A DNA stretch of 60,972 bases from Polychytrium aggregatum (lineage: Eukaryota; Chytridiomycota; Chytridiomycetes; Polychytriales): positions 1 to 60,972 of the forward strand of contig NW_026516396.1 in the NCBI RefSeq assembly GCF_025602895.1, written 5' to 3'. The translations under genes were made by a program, and so were the position numbers. The number at the start of each line of letters is the position of its first letter. The first letter of the stretch is position 1. The notes below the pieces were generated by a model. The model was not told the DNA's origin. It did not search any database and saw nothing but the letters and a program-made list of their open reading frames with translations. Positions 11,682 through 22,780 of this stretch are shown piece after piece.

Positions 11682-12059
11682 ACTCATTGAAAGTGGCGCG
11701 AAAGGCGCGCTGCTGTGAACCGATAACCCAGATGAAAGCAGACGACCGAAGGCACATGGTCTCGACGCTGATACGTCCATCGGACATGCCTTGTAGCATT
11801 GCTCAGGTCGCATCATGATAGCGGAATGCCGCGATAAATGTGCTGGTTGTGTCCTCACTGCAGGATAATACACCTTGGGGCTTCTTGCAGCTCCGTAGCG
11901 ATCGGTGCCCCATTCGAAGCGATGCGTCCGACTCGGAAGTGGTCGACGAGGAGGACCCCGGTTCCCAAGCGTGGTTGTTCTTCGGGTGTGAGCTCTCAGA
12001 GTGGCACTTCGCGACCGTCGAGCTGGGGCATCAACAGACAACGGATGTATATTGGATAT
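11682..12059. other. Convergent intergenic gap
   Basis: Lies between the 3' ends of the RBR ligase (+) and OST2 (-). No coding or RNA feature seen. It must hold both polyadenylation regions. Confidence 0.5.
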
Positions 12060-13043
12060 CTAGCCAATAAAGTTGATAACAAAGCCAAAGAGGACGATGC
12101 CCGAGAGCAAAAACTCGGCGAAAGCTCTGTCGTTTGGAGGGCACCGGGCAAGTAAAATAGCAAGGCAGGCGGTGGTCAGTGCGCTGCGGTTTCAAGGCGA
12201 CCGTGTCGATAGCCAGACAGAAAGAGCAACCAACGAGTATCAGTGAGGGAGACCTACTTTTCATGATGCTGATTCGAATATTCTGTGCTCTCAGGGTTGG
12301 TCTGGATACGGAGGTTGGCTGGTGCAGGATGGGATCGGGGAGGAGCGGCATTGATCGAGACAGATTTAGTAAGCCGAGACGACCCACGGCAACGTAGACA
12401 GCCTCTCAGGCTCAAGGTAACAAACAAAGAGGCACTCCGGCACAGAAGCTATACAGAGATGCAGAGACGAGCGAGGCTTGAGCCAGCCAGGGCAGTCATC
12501 GTGTGCGGATCGATCCTTGGCCAGCAAGATGGGTGGATCCGCTCCGGTTGCTGCGTGCGGGCCATCAAGAATGTCTGCCTGGGCATTGGCGGAGCTGGAG
12601 CACCGCGCGCTGCAACATAGATCCGGGCAATCAAGCCCGTGGCCGAGTGAGCTGGCTGCTCTATCGCGATCGTTACCTGCAAGAATGAAGACGCCGACGC
12701 TCGAGATGAATCCCGACAGGAACGCGTTGTAGGGATAGCTGCCGGCGATCAGCATGTAGACAAACTGGACAATGCCGGTGATCATGACAAAGACCAGGAA
12801 GGAGTCGATGAGCTTGAGGCGCTGGGGGGTGTTGTTCCAGTAGTTCTGCACAAGCAGCTTGAGGAGCGATGCCGTGGAGAGCTGCGCCGGCTGCTTCCTG
12901 GACGGGGCAGGGCTCGCGGCCGGGGGCTTGGCTGAGGAAGCCGGTGCAGCGGGAGACGCAGCAGCGGCCTTGATCTCCTCCGCGGAGATCGAGGCAGACG
13001 AAGCCTGCTTCTGGGCGTTCTTGGAGGCGTCCTTCTTGGCCAT
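12060..13043 (-). CDS. OST2: Oligosaccharyltransferase subunit OST2/DAD1
   Basis: Small membrane subunit of the ER oligosaccharyltransferase for N-glycosylation. Exons: 13043-12677, 12318-12258, 12126-12060; 164 residues. The conserved body starts at NYWNNTPQRLKLIDSFLVFV and contains three hydrophobic segments: FLVFVMITGIVQFVYMLIAG, NAFLSGFISSVGVFILA and GIVLFGFVINFIG. The family block LRIQTNPES is on exon 2. EKAFAEFLL, formed across the last junction, replaces the usual ERAFADF. DAD1 is normally about 113 residues, so this protein has an extra N-terminal tail of roughly 50 residues rich in Ala, Ser and Pro. The start ATG follows no earlier in-frame ATG nearby. The first hydrophobic segment is preceded by the basic PQRLK. 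Confidence 0.92.
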
Positions 13044-13433
13044 GGGTGTGGTGCCGATGGAGGTGGGAAAAGGAGATGCCGAAAGCGCCGGGCGAGATTC
13101 CAGAACACCAACGCCACATATGGGCTGCGGCGGGTCATGTGCATGTCACGCTCGGACCGGCGGACCAGGCTCCTGCAGGCCTGGAATCCTGGAATCCTGG
13201 AATCCGAGTGCATGCGCAATGCAAACGGGCATTTTGTTGGATTGGAACATCGCACCGTCCATGGCCATCACTCGCAGGTGGTGGCAGCGCAACATGTGGC
13301 GACAGGCCTCTGTGGTGTGTATTGAGGACCCAGACAATGGCAGCTGCTGCCCACACCCCGGCGCAACCTGCTTCGTCACAAGTGCCGCCGAGGACTCAGC
13401 GGATGCAAACGGTATCGCCCACAGAATCTCTTG
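13044..13433. other. Gap between OST2 and PSMG4-like gene
   Basis: Promoter side of OST2 and 3' side of the PSMG4-like gene, both on the minus strand. A short direct repeat of CTGGAATC lies near 13178-13203. Nothing else recognised. Confidence 0.5.
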
Positions 13434-14272
13434 CTACCGCTCGAGCACGTCCTTGACGACCTGCACCAGCTTCTTCTCGGCAAAGAGGGAGAGTTCGATG
13501 CCGTCCGGGGTCGAGGGCAGGTCGATCGTGACAAAGAACTGTTTCTTGAATTTGGCGGCTGGCGAAAGCGAACATGGGCCAGCGGAGAGAGTTTTGGCGT
13601 TGGAGACGCTTTTAGTGGGTATTCCAATGCCCAGCACGTCCCTGGTGGTGCATTCGATTGCTCGTGCACGTCGGACGCTGCAGATGGACGTCGATACGTA
13701 CCGAGTCGCTTGGCCATCGATTCGGATCGCTCGTCAAGAGACGCCCCAAACAGTTTCGTCGAAGTCGGCACCCCGTTCTGTGGACAAGGTTGAGATCCGC
13801 TGCGTTAGCCAATGAGGGCGACGGATCTGTGGATGCGGGCGGGCAGGGACAGCACCCAGTGGACGCCGGGAAAGAACAGGTCCGAGAGCATCATGGTCTT
13901 ATACAGACTGCCGTCACGTACGCCGAGGTTGGGCATCGCAAGAGCAAGCGAGCCAAGTCGTCCGGTTGGGGCGCTGTCGCTGGCTGACCGTCGCTGCTGC
14001 TGATCTGAGGGGCCGTCGCCTTTGCCGGCCCAAACGATCAGAGAGTCGGCCATGACGACAACTTGGAAATGGACGGCGACGCCGTCAAAGATCTCGGAGG
14101 CCTGCACCACATTCATGCCGTCCGCCTGCGGGTTGGATCGACGGGAAACAGTGAAGCCCTGGCGATCGATCGGAACGCCCGCCCAAGGAGCGAAGAGCGA
14201 TGTCGGAGCAGCCAATGAGAAGGCGCGGCCGTTGTTGTTGTGCATCCGCAGTGTCACCACAGCGCGGGACAT
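13434..14272 (-). CDS. Proteasome assembly chaperone 4-like protein
   Basis: Probable PSMG4/PAC4 family chaperone, which in a pair with PSMG3 helps build the 20S alpha ring. Exons: 14272-13922, 13777-13702, 13558-13434; 183 residues. Shared features are the beta-strand HFQVVVMADSLIVWAGKGD, then LGSLALAMPN spliced to NGVPTSTKLFGASLDE and MAKRL. The last exon has AKFKKQFFVTIDLPS and ends with FAEKKLVQVVKDVLER. This order (strand, LAVAM-like helix start, 'STxLxG', 'LAxRL', 'KQ-FVS', C-terminal helix) matches PSMG4. The start is uncertain: ATG at 14272 (MSRAVVTL) or the internal ATG at 14245 (MHNNNGRAF). An insert rich in Gly, Asp, Gln and Ser sits between the first strand and LALAM. The gene is divergent from the LRR gene. 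Confidence 0.72.
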
Positions 14273-14431
14273 GATTGGGAGAACTGCTGCAACGTCCCGT
14301 GGCAGCAGGAGGACAACTGCAATGCCCCGTGGCAGCGCCGAGGACAACCAGCATAAAGCATCTGCCTGCTGCACCGACAGAGCCCATCGCCGGTGCTGCC
14401 GATATCGAGGGCGACACCAAGACCACCGCCT

Positions 14432-16542
14432 ATGAACGCTCGACCCCATCGATTGTGTGCCGAAGCCGACCCAGTCGACAGCCTCGAGGTTGGGCAGTGC
14501 CCCGTCCACCCAACCCCAGAACCCGCCCCACGCGCATGCTCATGCATCCCCAACTGGACCGGTGAAGACTGTGACAACGATGACAGCGGCGAAGATCAGA
14601 TAGTCAGGCCAGCTCTCGGAAGCCTGGGCCCCAGAAGCTCGCAAATGCACTCCTCTCAAACCCAGACCCGCCACGGGTTTGGGGCTGCATCGGTCGGAAG
14701 GATCGAGTCTATCCCCGCTGGTCCCAGACGCCCAGCCTTTTGGGCTTGGCGGGGTCCCTGTGAAAAGCCACAGTCCGAGACGGAGTTTGCTCTGCGCCGT
14801 CATAATCAATGCCCAATTAAGCTTGTTGTCGACCAAGAGCGCAAAGCGCCTCTCAAAACCGACTTGGGCGAGCTGGAGCACACCCATTCCCAGCGACCAC
14901 GCAGTCGCGGGCGGCTCCGGAGTGTGCTGCAGTCTCTTTCCCAGCGTCGAACATGGCGCAAGAAGCTCCTCGGATGTATAGCGGCACTACTGGTCCTCGC
15001 CAATCTGGCCTGGCTGGACTACTGGGTGTTCTTCCGCCTCCAAAACAGCAGCGGGACCATCGCCGTCTCGATCAACGGAACCGAGGAGTGGATTCCGGTC
15101 CAAGACTATGTCAGCCAGCGGATCTGTCTGGATCTCGCCGCCGTCATGGCCCCGGCCGATTTCTACAAGCTTTGTCCGGCCTGCATGTCCCTGGAAAAGT
15201 CGGGCGACTTTAGTGCCGTCGTGCAGCTCTGCGCACTCTCGGATCTGTACTTTCAGCAGCGTCAAGCAGGCCAAAGTGCAAACTCACTTGGAGCAGGCTG
15301 GATGCAGAGCCCGGATGTCTGCTCCTGGCAGGGTGTCCAATGCGGACCCGGCAACAACGTATCGGAGTTGTAAGTTGGCGGAGGAATCGAGCCGCTACAT
15401 GTCCAGTGAGCATTAGGACTTGGCACACCCAGAATGCCGTTTCCCACGGCTCACCACCGCTATTTTGATTGCCCTCCCTCCTCGCGCAGGATGCTGACCG
15501 GCGTCGTCGGCAGCCTCCCTGACTCCCTCGGCTCCTTGATATTTCTCCAAAATCTGCAAGTATCCTGCAGTGCGTGGGGCTTTGATGGGGCTTTGATGGG
15601 GCTTTGATGGGGCCATGCTCACTCATGTCATGACTTGCTAAGAGCCGATTTGTCTTGTCCTCGACTGCCGCCAGCACTCTTGGCGCCGCCGATGCCAACA
15701 ACGCCTCTCTCCAGACGGCCTCGTGGGCTTTCCCGTCCAGCATCTGGAGGCTCCCTGGATTGAAGCAAGTGTAAGCGGCCCCAATCTGGCGCGACCATCG
15801 GGGCAGCGTACTTGATGCCCTCAGTCGCCGCTGTTGACGCCCATCCACATTCCGCCAGTCTCATTCAGCGAGGCCACTGGAAGATCGATCTGGATGATAT
15901 CGGGTCGGCCCGCTCTCTTGAACTTTTGTAGGTCGTGCGCTTGTCGAATGCTACCACCGATTGTGGATTGCGACACCTGCAGTCAGTCGATGGCTGGCTG
16001 TCACTGACGCTTGCAATAGACACCTCCTGTTTCTGCCTCAGGCAACCGGTGCCATCCCAGCCAACATTGGGAACACTCCGATTCGGTCACTGTAAGGCCA
16101 AAGCCGTCGTGGCTTGTGTGATATACTGTCGGTTGCATGCGCCGTCTCGAGTCAGAGTATGATACCTTGGCTGATCCATCGTCATGCCTCAATCACCATG
16201 CCTCAACCACCATGCCTCGATCACCGTGCCTCAACCGCCAGTGTCCTCCAAAATGTTTCGATCAATGCCAGCTTCCCGTCATGGATTCCCTCGTCGCAGC
16301 AATGGCGTCAGTCCCTCGTGGAGCTCGTAGTAGAGTCGTGCGGACTCACAGGGGATTTTCCAAACGACCTTGCGGCATTCAATAGCCTGGCAGCCATCAA
16401 CTTCCAGAACAACGACCTGACGGGGACAGTGAGCTCGGCCATGTGTAGCAAATTCAGCGCAGGCTCGACTTCGAGTCAGACGTCCTGCCAAGTGGGCGGT
16501 AACCCGCTGCTCAAGACCCCGTCGAGCTGCGGATGTCAGTAA
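14432..16542 (+). CDS. Membrane-anchored leucine-rich-repeat protein
   Basis: Function unknown; probably a cell-surface LRR protein. Proposed exons: 14432-15369, 15490-15573, 15675-15770, 15859-15927, 16020-16091, 16242-16542; 519 residues. After a long basic stretch (RRTWRKKLLG) comes one hydrophobic segment, LLGCIAALLVLANLAWLDYW. The remainder looks extracellular: an N-glycosylation sequon (NGT), paired cysteines, and the LRR N-cap-like DVCSWQGVQCGPGNNVSEL. Then come LRR-type repeats encoded one per exon (LTGVVGSLPDSLGSLIFLQNL, then FPSSIWRLPGLKQ, AIPANIGN, LTGDFPNDLAAFNSLAAINF, NDLTGTV). One repeat per exon with identical intron phase is typical of LRR genes. The start is weak: ATGs at 14432 and 14645 are both possible, and the second exon end (GC before GTGGGG) is tentative. 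A sequence like an EGF C-terminus (CSCIPNWTGEDC) lies before the hydrophobic segment. Confidence 0.65.
16182..16236. repeat. Imperfect tandem repeat in an LRR-gene intron
   Basis: Several copies of a unit close to CATGCCTCAATCAC just before the last 3' splice site of the LRR gene. Confidence 0.7.
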
Positions 16543-16829
16543 CCGCTGTCGGTGCAGCGCCTCCGACAAACATTGGCAGTGCTTGTCAAGCACGGGAGTC
16601 TCTGGCAGAGATGGTGCATACAATCCATGTTTGCTGGCGAGAGGGAGTGCGGCGGTGATATGTGGGTGGGCAGCAAAAACAAAGGCATCCAAAATATGAT
16701 GGGAGAGAAAAATGGTGAAATTAGGACATGAGCCCTCCGGGCAGGAGTGGGCTCGTCTAGAAATGGGCGCAGAGCAGGGGGCAAATCGGATACGTCGATG
16801 GCCATCAGGCCCGGACACAGATGGGCCAA

Positions 16830-19002
16830 TTAGGCGGTGGTGCGGTCGCCGTCCAAGAGCTTGCCGAAGAGGGGAATGAGCTGCTGGGCGATGGTGAAGC
16901 TGTGGAGCAGGAGACGGATCAATATTGGGCCGAGCGATCGGAGGCCTGTCAACGGGAGTGCCCCGAGGAGTGCCCCAAGGAGTGCCCCGAGGACGTCCTG
17001 GCTGCGCTTCAACAGAGCACAGAAATCTCAGCTAGGAGCATATCACGCAGCTCACCTGAACACCAACTTGGGACCGACAATAAGGATCTTGGGGGTAAGG
17101 CCCTGCAGGCGAAATAGATCATGATCGGTAAGCCAACACCGACGGGCAGGGGCACGCGACTGCTGTGTTATAGAGAGCACCGACAGTCTTGCAGTCCCTA
17201 CCTTGAAGAAGGAGCCAAGGCCTTCGTTGCGGATCATCTTTCCAACGATGGTCCATCCGGCCTCGACCTGGTCCTTGGAGCGGGCCTGGATACGGGTCTT
17301 GACGACATCGAGCTGTGGACAGACACGGCAAACAGACCTGGCTGGTCAGGCAGCAGTCGCCCAAGAGCACGAAGCAGACCGTCTGCACTGGCTCGATCAC
17401 ATGCGAATAGCGGATGCGGCGACCGGCACAGTCACATGGGCGACAGTGGCTGTCAAGGACCATCCTGCACATAGGGCAGGTCGACACTCACGGGAGCAGA
17501 GACGGTGATACTGGCGACGGCGCCGGCGATCGAGGAGCAGAAGTTTTGGACGAAAGTGGCCTTGCTGTAATCCTCGAGTCCGAAAACGTACTCCTTGGTG
17601 ACGGCGGAGGCGCCAAACAGGGCAAAGGAGCCGGGGGCGTTACGGGCAGCAGTCCAGGTAGCGCCGCTGGAGTAAAGCGAGTGTGACAGAGAAACGATCA
17701 GAAACGGAAGCGCAGATGCCGGTATCGGATTGTGCAGGAACGACAGGCGCATCACGCCACCGTGCGGGGAGGGAGCGTACCGGTACAGGCCGAAGCCCTC
17801 ATCGTAGAAGACCTGGAACAGGCCCTTGCCCTGGAAGATCTGGGGGTTGGTCTGCATCTTGATCTTGAGGACATCGAGGGGCAGGAGAACAATCTCACCG
17901 ATGCCGATCAAGCTGTCGCACCGCGCAGTACACAGCAGTCGGAAGGTCAGCGAAGCGGACAACAAGCACGTATTCGATCAGTCATGGCCGAAGGTTGCAA
18001 CCACGCGAAACTGAGAGACCGTCTATCCGAAACGATGGATTCAACGAGAGATAAGCGAGACGAAGGCCGCAGCACGTACCTGCCAGCGGTGGCGTGCATG
18101 ACGGCCTTGGCATAGCGATCGCCAAAGGTCTCCTGGAAGACACCTTTATGGTTCTTGTTTAGGTAGTCATTGACAAAGGGCTGGCCGCCGAACTTGTAGA
18201 CACGCTGCATGACCTTGTAGCCGGCAGCATAGCCCAGTCCCGGGAACAGAGAGATGTACTTGGAGAACCCGCTCTTGGCGGCAGCATCCTGCGGTGCGGT
18301 AGCGCCAACGCAGGCAGAAGCAGAAGGAGCGGGAGACAGATCCGAAATCAGACACGGCGCGTAGATCCGATGATCGAGGTGTGCAGGTGCGGGGGAGAGC
18401 GCAAGTGCGAGCGCGAATGCTGTCTCAGAGGCTGTCAACCCCGGTGTGGAGGCCGCGCTCATGTCGCAGCACCGGGGGACAGATCGCCAGGACTTGGGGA
18501 TGCGCGGAGAGGGACGATTAGGTACCTTGAAGATGACCTTGTTCAAGATGGCCGAGCTCTCAGCAAACGACTGGCCGCTGGTGAAGACCTAGAGACAAGC
18601 ACAGAGGGCGATGGTTCAGGGCGCCGAAAGACAGCTGGGGGCGAGCGGTGGTCGGACAACCAAGCAAACGAAGCGAGTCCGATGCGGCAGCGGTTGCGGC
18701 GGCGACGGCGACCCTGAGGGCTGATCGGCCAGGACAAACCCGGCAATCGACGAGCCCGCCAGGCCAGCGCGGCAACAGGGGATCAAGCCGCCCAGGAGCC
18801 AGGGGGACGCTCATCACGGACAAGACGGCAGGATGGAGGCCCCGACAGCGGCAGGTACCTTTTGCTGGTTGTTCATCAGACGCTTGGCGACGGTGTCGAC
18901 AGGATGGAAGCAGAGAAGCTCCAGGACACCGGAGCAGCCAGCGCCGAGGAAACGGGCGGTGGCGGATTCTTTCTTTCCAGAGCTCGAGAGGTGAGGGGCC
19001 AT
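16830..19002 (-). CDS. GGC1: Mitochondrial GTP/GDP carrier (Ggc1/Yhm1)
   Basis: Inner-membrane carrier that brings GTP into mitochondria in exchange for GDP; in yeast it is tied to iron homeostasis. Eight exons: 19002-18859, 18588-18526, 18288-18080, 17912-17781, 17666-17492, 17312-17202, 17102-17056, 16899-16830; 316 residues, the usual length. The three carrier signatures are HPVDTVAKRL, LPLDVLKIKMQ and APLDVVKTRIQ. Family-specific blocks are LFPGLGYAAGYKVMQRVYKFGGQPFVNDYLNK, GSLIGIGEIVLLPLDVLKIK, WTAARNAPGSFALFG and FFKGLTPKILIVGPKLVF, which match Ggc1 rather than other carriers (long blocks quoted only in part here: LFPGLGYAAGYKVMQRVY). Every junction keeps phase. The start MAPHLSSSGKKE is the first ATG before the first signature. 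Confidence 0.93.
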
Positions 19003-19845
19003 TGCGACAGAGCAGCAGAGGACGGGGCTGGGCGATGGGCTGGGCGATGAGCTGGACGATGGGCTGGACGATGAGCCGGGCGATGAACGGACAAGAACAG
19101 GATGAAGTCGCCGACCCGCCAGGCCGACATGAATGGGCGAAAAAAAGCGGCGGCGGCCGGTTCGAGTGGCGGCTCGAACCAGATAAGGGTGACGATCCGT
19201 CGTCGACGTGCCTGCGTCTGGCTGTGATGCCCATGTGTGGGGAGGAGCGCTCGTCTATCGGTCACCGTGGCTATCCACCGCACTCCCGGATCCCGCATGC
19301 AGGCAAGGAGGTTTGGCAGGCATGGAGGTTTGGCATGCATCGTCGCATCGGCAGCCTCTGCTTTTTCAGGCAGTCCCGTAACCGCACAAATCTCCCCGAG
19401 GTGTCGCGATGAGTCACCAGGCGCGCAGGCAGACGGTGATGAGGTGAGGTGCGCTGTCGAGTCAAATGGGACAATGCTGCCTCGGCTCGTTCTGAACAAG
19501 CTGCCATTCATTTTTTTATTGATACACCTGCGCGGCTCGAGATACTGCCATCAAGATGCAGCAGACATTGAGAGTAGGGAGAAAGCACACATACCGATGG
19601 AGGAAATACAGACCGATAGAGAAACAGACAGACCGATAGGGAAACAGACAGATAGAAAGAGATAGACAGACAGACAGACAGACAAAGCGAGAGGACCGAG
19701 GCATGGATAGGATGGGGCGATATGGTAGCCACTTTGGCGACCAACAGCGACGATCGAGACGGCGAGCAAAGACTTCCTAACGGCGAACGGGCGGGGCCTT
19801 GGTGGTGTTTTGGCGACCGCGCCTGCCCGATTCAGAGTATCGCTC
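19003..19845. other. Gap upstream of GGC1 with GACA repeat
   Basis: No gene recognised. It includes an inverted repeat near 19160-19181 (GGTTCGAG, 6 nt, CTCGAACC) and an imperfect GACA/GATA tract at 19613-19684. It should contain the GGC1 promoter. Confidence 0.5.
19613..19684. repeat. Imperfect (GACA)n/(GATA)n microsatellite
   Basis: Interrupted runs such as GACAGACCGATAG, ending in about five perfect GACA units near 19665-19684. Confidence 0.85.
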
Positions 19846-22653
19846 TCACCTCTCGGAGAAGAACGCCAGGGCCTTGGTCGGCGAATCCAGAATGCCGCCG
19901 ATGCCACTGGGATCGCCGCTCTCTCCGGCATGGACCCCGAGCAGCTTCCACAGGTTCCCGCCGTGAGTCGGGGATTGCTCCATCGCCGTCGGGGACACCA
20001 GCGGCAGTGACGTTTGTTCGGGAGAGGCCGAGGTCAACTTCCACCGCGAGACATCGAGCGACAGCTTCTCTCGTCGCTGCTCGGGTGATCTGAAGGGGAA
20101 TGCCTCTGTTGGCGAGGCAGTAGTGGCCACCGTGGGAGACCGGAAGGGGTCGTGCGGCGCCTCGCTGGTGTTGGGCGAGGTCGAGCTGCCAAACTTGTAG
20201 TGTCCCTCGACGAGGTTGAGGTCCGGGTCGGAGCCTGGCCGGATGTTGGGCAGCACGAGCATCTCATGGCTCGGGTTCTCCTTGAGCCCTGCGATGGGCG
20301 CCAGGCCCGTTTGTTCCGTCGTCGCAGTAGCAGCAGCCGGCTCGCTCGGCTCTCTTGGCTCTCTCGGCTTGAGGCTTGTCCCATAGTCGGCGAGCATGTC
20401 CTTATCGTCCAGCAAGTCCGCACTCATCGGGCCCTTGTCGACGTCGCTTTCGTGACCGTAGGTAAAGTAGAGCTCGGTGACGGATGGCGTCTTTTCGGTG
20501 ATGTGGAGAAACTTGGAGTGCTCTGTGTGAATTGATGCTGGCGAGGGATGGACAGCCTTCGAGCCTGGGGCGGCCTCGCAATTCATCGCTGTGCGATTGC
20601 TGACTGCTGCACTATGACTACCAGTCATACGGCCACCGACTGCAAGCGGATCGACAGCTGAGCCCCGATCGTCGTGCCCTGCATCATTAGTGCCCTCAAT
20701 CGCATCTCCGAGGTCGACAGAGTCATACGGCCCGAGTGCATCGCTGCCTTCCATAGAATTATTGTGTTTGCCGGCTTCATCTGCTTCAGCCGGACTTTGA
20801 GCACCAATACCATGAGCTAGATTCCCATCAGCAGCAGCCGAGAGTGCTTGATCTTCGGCCAGCGGCTGTGACATGCCCTGATCGCCTGCATCGTCGTCTG
20901 ATCCGTCGTCGACTGCCTCGGACTCATCCGCAGTTCGGGTGACCCTGAGAGGATTTTTCGTCCGGCTTCGGTTCTTGGATAGATGCTCCTTGGTTTCCTG
21001 GACTGCCGACGTCCGCTTGCGGTCTCTCGATGACTTGACGGGCACGTCGGCAGCAACTGAGCTTGAATGAGCTGTAGATGATGCATGCGATGATTGAGAC
21101 AGCATTGACGACGAGAGATGTGCAGAGGCCCCCGGGATTGACCCTGAGGAGTAAACGGGGCCGTGGCTGGGCTGCGACATGTCGTGGAGACGATGCTGCC
21201 CCTGCATCGAGGGATGGACAGCTGGGCCGGGGGCTGCCACTGCGGCTGAGTGTGGTGGGCCCAGTGAAGGATACATTCCCGGCAGAGACACCGGAATCGG
21301 CATCGGGGCAAGCGACCCGTACATGGTTGGCATGCCCGGAACGCCGGGCACTCCAGAGATTCCAGGCAACATCGGGATGATCCGCATTCCGGACATGATG
21401 GGCATCCCCGGCATCCCATGTATTCCATGTATTCCGGGCACTCCTGGCATTCCTGGCATTCCGGGCATTCCGGGTATTCCGGGCATCATGTGGATTCCGG
21501 GGATGAGGTGGATGCCTGGGATTGACCCTGGCGCCAGCGCCGACATGGCTGGGATCGGCATCATCGGGATGCTCTGGAGCCCCATCGGCCCCGAGACCAT
21601 TGCAGGGCCAGCCGCCATTGTCGACAGCATCGAAGTGCTTGGCTGGACCGCAGTATCGCCGTTACCGCCGTCTGGGGATGTGGGCGGGACCGCGAACGAG
21701 GGACCGGCAAAGGGATATGCGTGGAACGGATAGGGACTACTTTGCATCGACGAGAGCGGCGGCGAGACCGGCATGGATGGCATTGGCCGTGGCTGCGAAA
21801 GCTGGGCGATGGTCTGTTGAGGGGTGGCATCTGGAGTAGCCCAGGCGTCTTGGGGCTTGGGAGATTTGCTGAAGGCGTGGGGCTTTTTGGAGATCCGGGC
21901 GGCGTCAGGGGCAGAGTCAGGGGTAGACACCGAGCCAGGGGCCGGGACAGGGGCCGGGATCGGAGCGGATGCGGCTTCGATCCCCAATGATTCGGAGCTC
22001 TGCTTTTGCATCGCCGCCTTGGCGATGATGCGCATTTCGAGACGGCTGCGGATGCTCTCCTTGATCTCGGCACGAGCGAGGTCCTCTGGGGTCGCTACGG
22101 CGTGAGCAGCCGCTCGCTGTGAGGCAGTGAGCTGAGTGCGCCCATTCTTGTTGAAGAGACTCTGCTTGGATGGCTGGGGAATGTGAACGGGCAGACGGGT
22201 GCCGCCTGGGAAACGGTGCCTGGTTGCCTGGGTAGAAGCAGAGATGATGGTGTGGGGCTGAGGGCCCATGGCCAGGTCGGCTGTTGGCGGAAAGCTGGCC
22301 TGTCGCTTGGATGGGGATTCGACAAGAGCTTCCTTGGCGCTGTAGCTGCTGACGACCGACGACGGCGAAACGGAAGAAGACTGGCGGTCTGCGTTTGCAC
22401 TGGCATCGAAGGCGACAGCCGACTGACGGGCCTGGGGCGACGGGCGAGGAGGCGGGATCTGGGGCTCATAGTCGATCGAGCGGCGCTTGCCCAGGGTGCG
22501 TGGGAAGTCTGGGTTGTGGGATTTGTCTTTGTGCGAGTCGGCCATGGTAGGGCCTCGCTCGAGAATCTTTGCCGAGTTTGGGGGCGACTCTGGAAGGCGG
22601 AGAGCTCTGGAGGTATCGATGGATATGGAGGCGAGGGGGTTGGGTGAAGACAT
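19846..22653 (-). CDS. Large disordered protein with Met-Pro-Gly-Ile repeats
   Basis: One uninterrupted frame of 935 residues, ATG at 22653, TGA at 19848-19846. No known domain recognised. The N-terminus is basic and Ser/Pro-rich (TLGKRRSIDYEPQIPPPRP). About residues 190-220 form the most ordered part, TPEDLARAEIKESIRSRLEM followed by RIIAKAAMQKQ, predicted helical. Residues about 375-457 are a collagen-like array of G-(I/M/V)-P/H triplets, such as GMPGMPGMPGVPGIHGIHGM. The rest is rich in Ser, Ala, Asp and Pro, with a basic patch KSSRDRKRTSAV and later acidic stretches. The tail GNLWKLLGVHAGESGD is more regular. Its being the only intronless long gene in the window is notable. It might be a nuclear regulator, but that is a guess. 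Confidence 0.75.
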   Translation of the reverse strand: MSSPNPLASISIDTSRALRLPESPPNSAKILERGPTMADSHKDKSHNPDFPRTLGKRRSIDYEPQIPPPRPSPQARQSAVAFDASANADRQSSSVSPSSVVSSYSAKEALVESPSKRQASFPPTADLAMGPQPHTIISASTQATRHRFPGGTRLPVHIPQPSKQSLFNKNGRTQLTASQRAAAHAVATPEDLARAEIKESIRSRLEMRIIAKAAMQKQSSESLGIEAASAPIPAPVPAPGSVSTPDSAPDAARISKKPHAFSKSPKPQDAWATPDATPQQTIAQLSQPRPMPSMPVSPPLSSMQSSPYPFHAYPFAGPSFAVPPTSPDGGNGDTAVQPSTSMLSTMAAGPAMVSGPMGLQSIPMMPIPAMSALAPGSIPGIHLIPGIHMMPGIPGMPGMPGMPGVPGIHGIHGMPGMPIMSGMRIIPMLPGISGVPGVPGMPTMYGSLAPMPIPVSLPGMYPSLGPPHSAAVAAPGPAVHPSMQGQHRLHDMSQPSHGPVYSSGSIPGASAHLSSSMLSQSSHASSTAHSSSVAADVPVKSSRDRKRTSAVQETKEHLSKNRSRTKNPLRVTRTADESEAVDDGSDDDAGDQGMSQPLAEDQALSAAADGNLAHGIGAQSPAEADEAGKHNNSMEGSDALGPYDSVDLGDAIEGTNDAGHDDRGSAVDPLAVGGRMTGSHSAAVSNRTAMNCEAAPGSKAVHPSPASIHTEHSKFLHITEKTPSVTELYFTYGHESDVDKGPMSADLLDDKDMLADYGTSLKPREPREPSEPAAATATTEQTGLAPIAGLKENPSHEMLVLPNIRPGSDPDLNLVEGHYKFGSSTSPNTSEAPHDPFRSPTVATTASPTEAFPFRSPEQRREKLSLDVSRWKLTSASPEQTSLPLVSPTAMEQSPTHGGNLWKLLGVHAGESGDPSGIGGILDSPTKALAFFSER

Positions 22654-22780
22654 TTACGGTGAGCCCTGGAAAACAGCAGCCGAAGGACGAAGCGATATAG
22701 CAAAGGGTGTTGGAGGGAGCGTGGGAGAGGAGCGTGGGAGGAGATCGTGGGAGGAGAGAGAGAGAAAGGAAGGGGCGTTC

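Noticed and set aside
14540..14887. Minus-strand frame with a hydrophobic stretch (DYLIFAAVIVVTVFTG) upstream of the PSMG4-like gene
   Set aside because: No start or splice arrangement linking it to a conserved protein; overlaps the first exon of the LRR gene. Kept only as an alternative reading.
19159..19182. GGTTCGAG...CTCGAACC palindrome considered as a tRNA T-arm
   Set aside because: No acceptor stem, D-arm or anticodon arm at the correct spacing.
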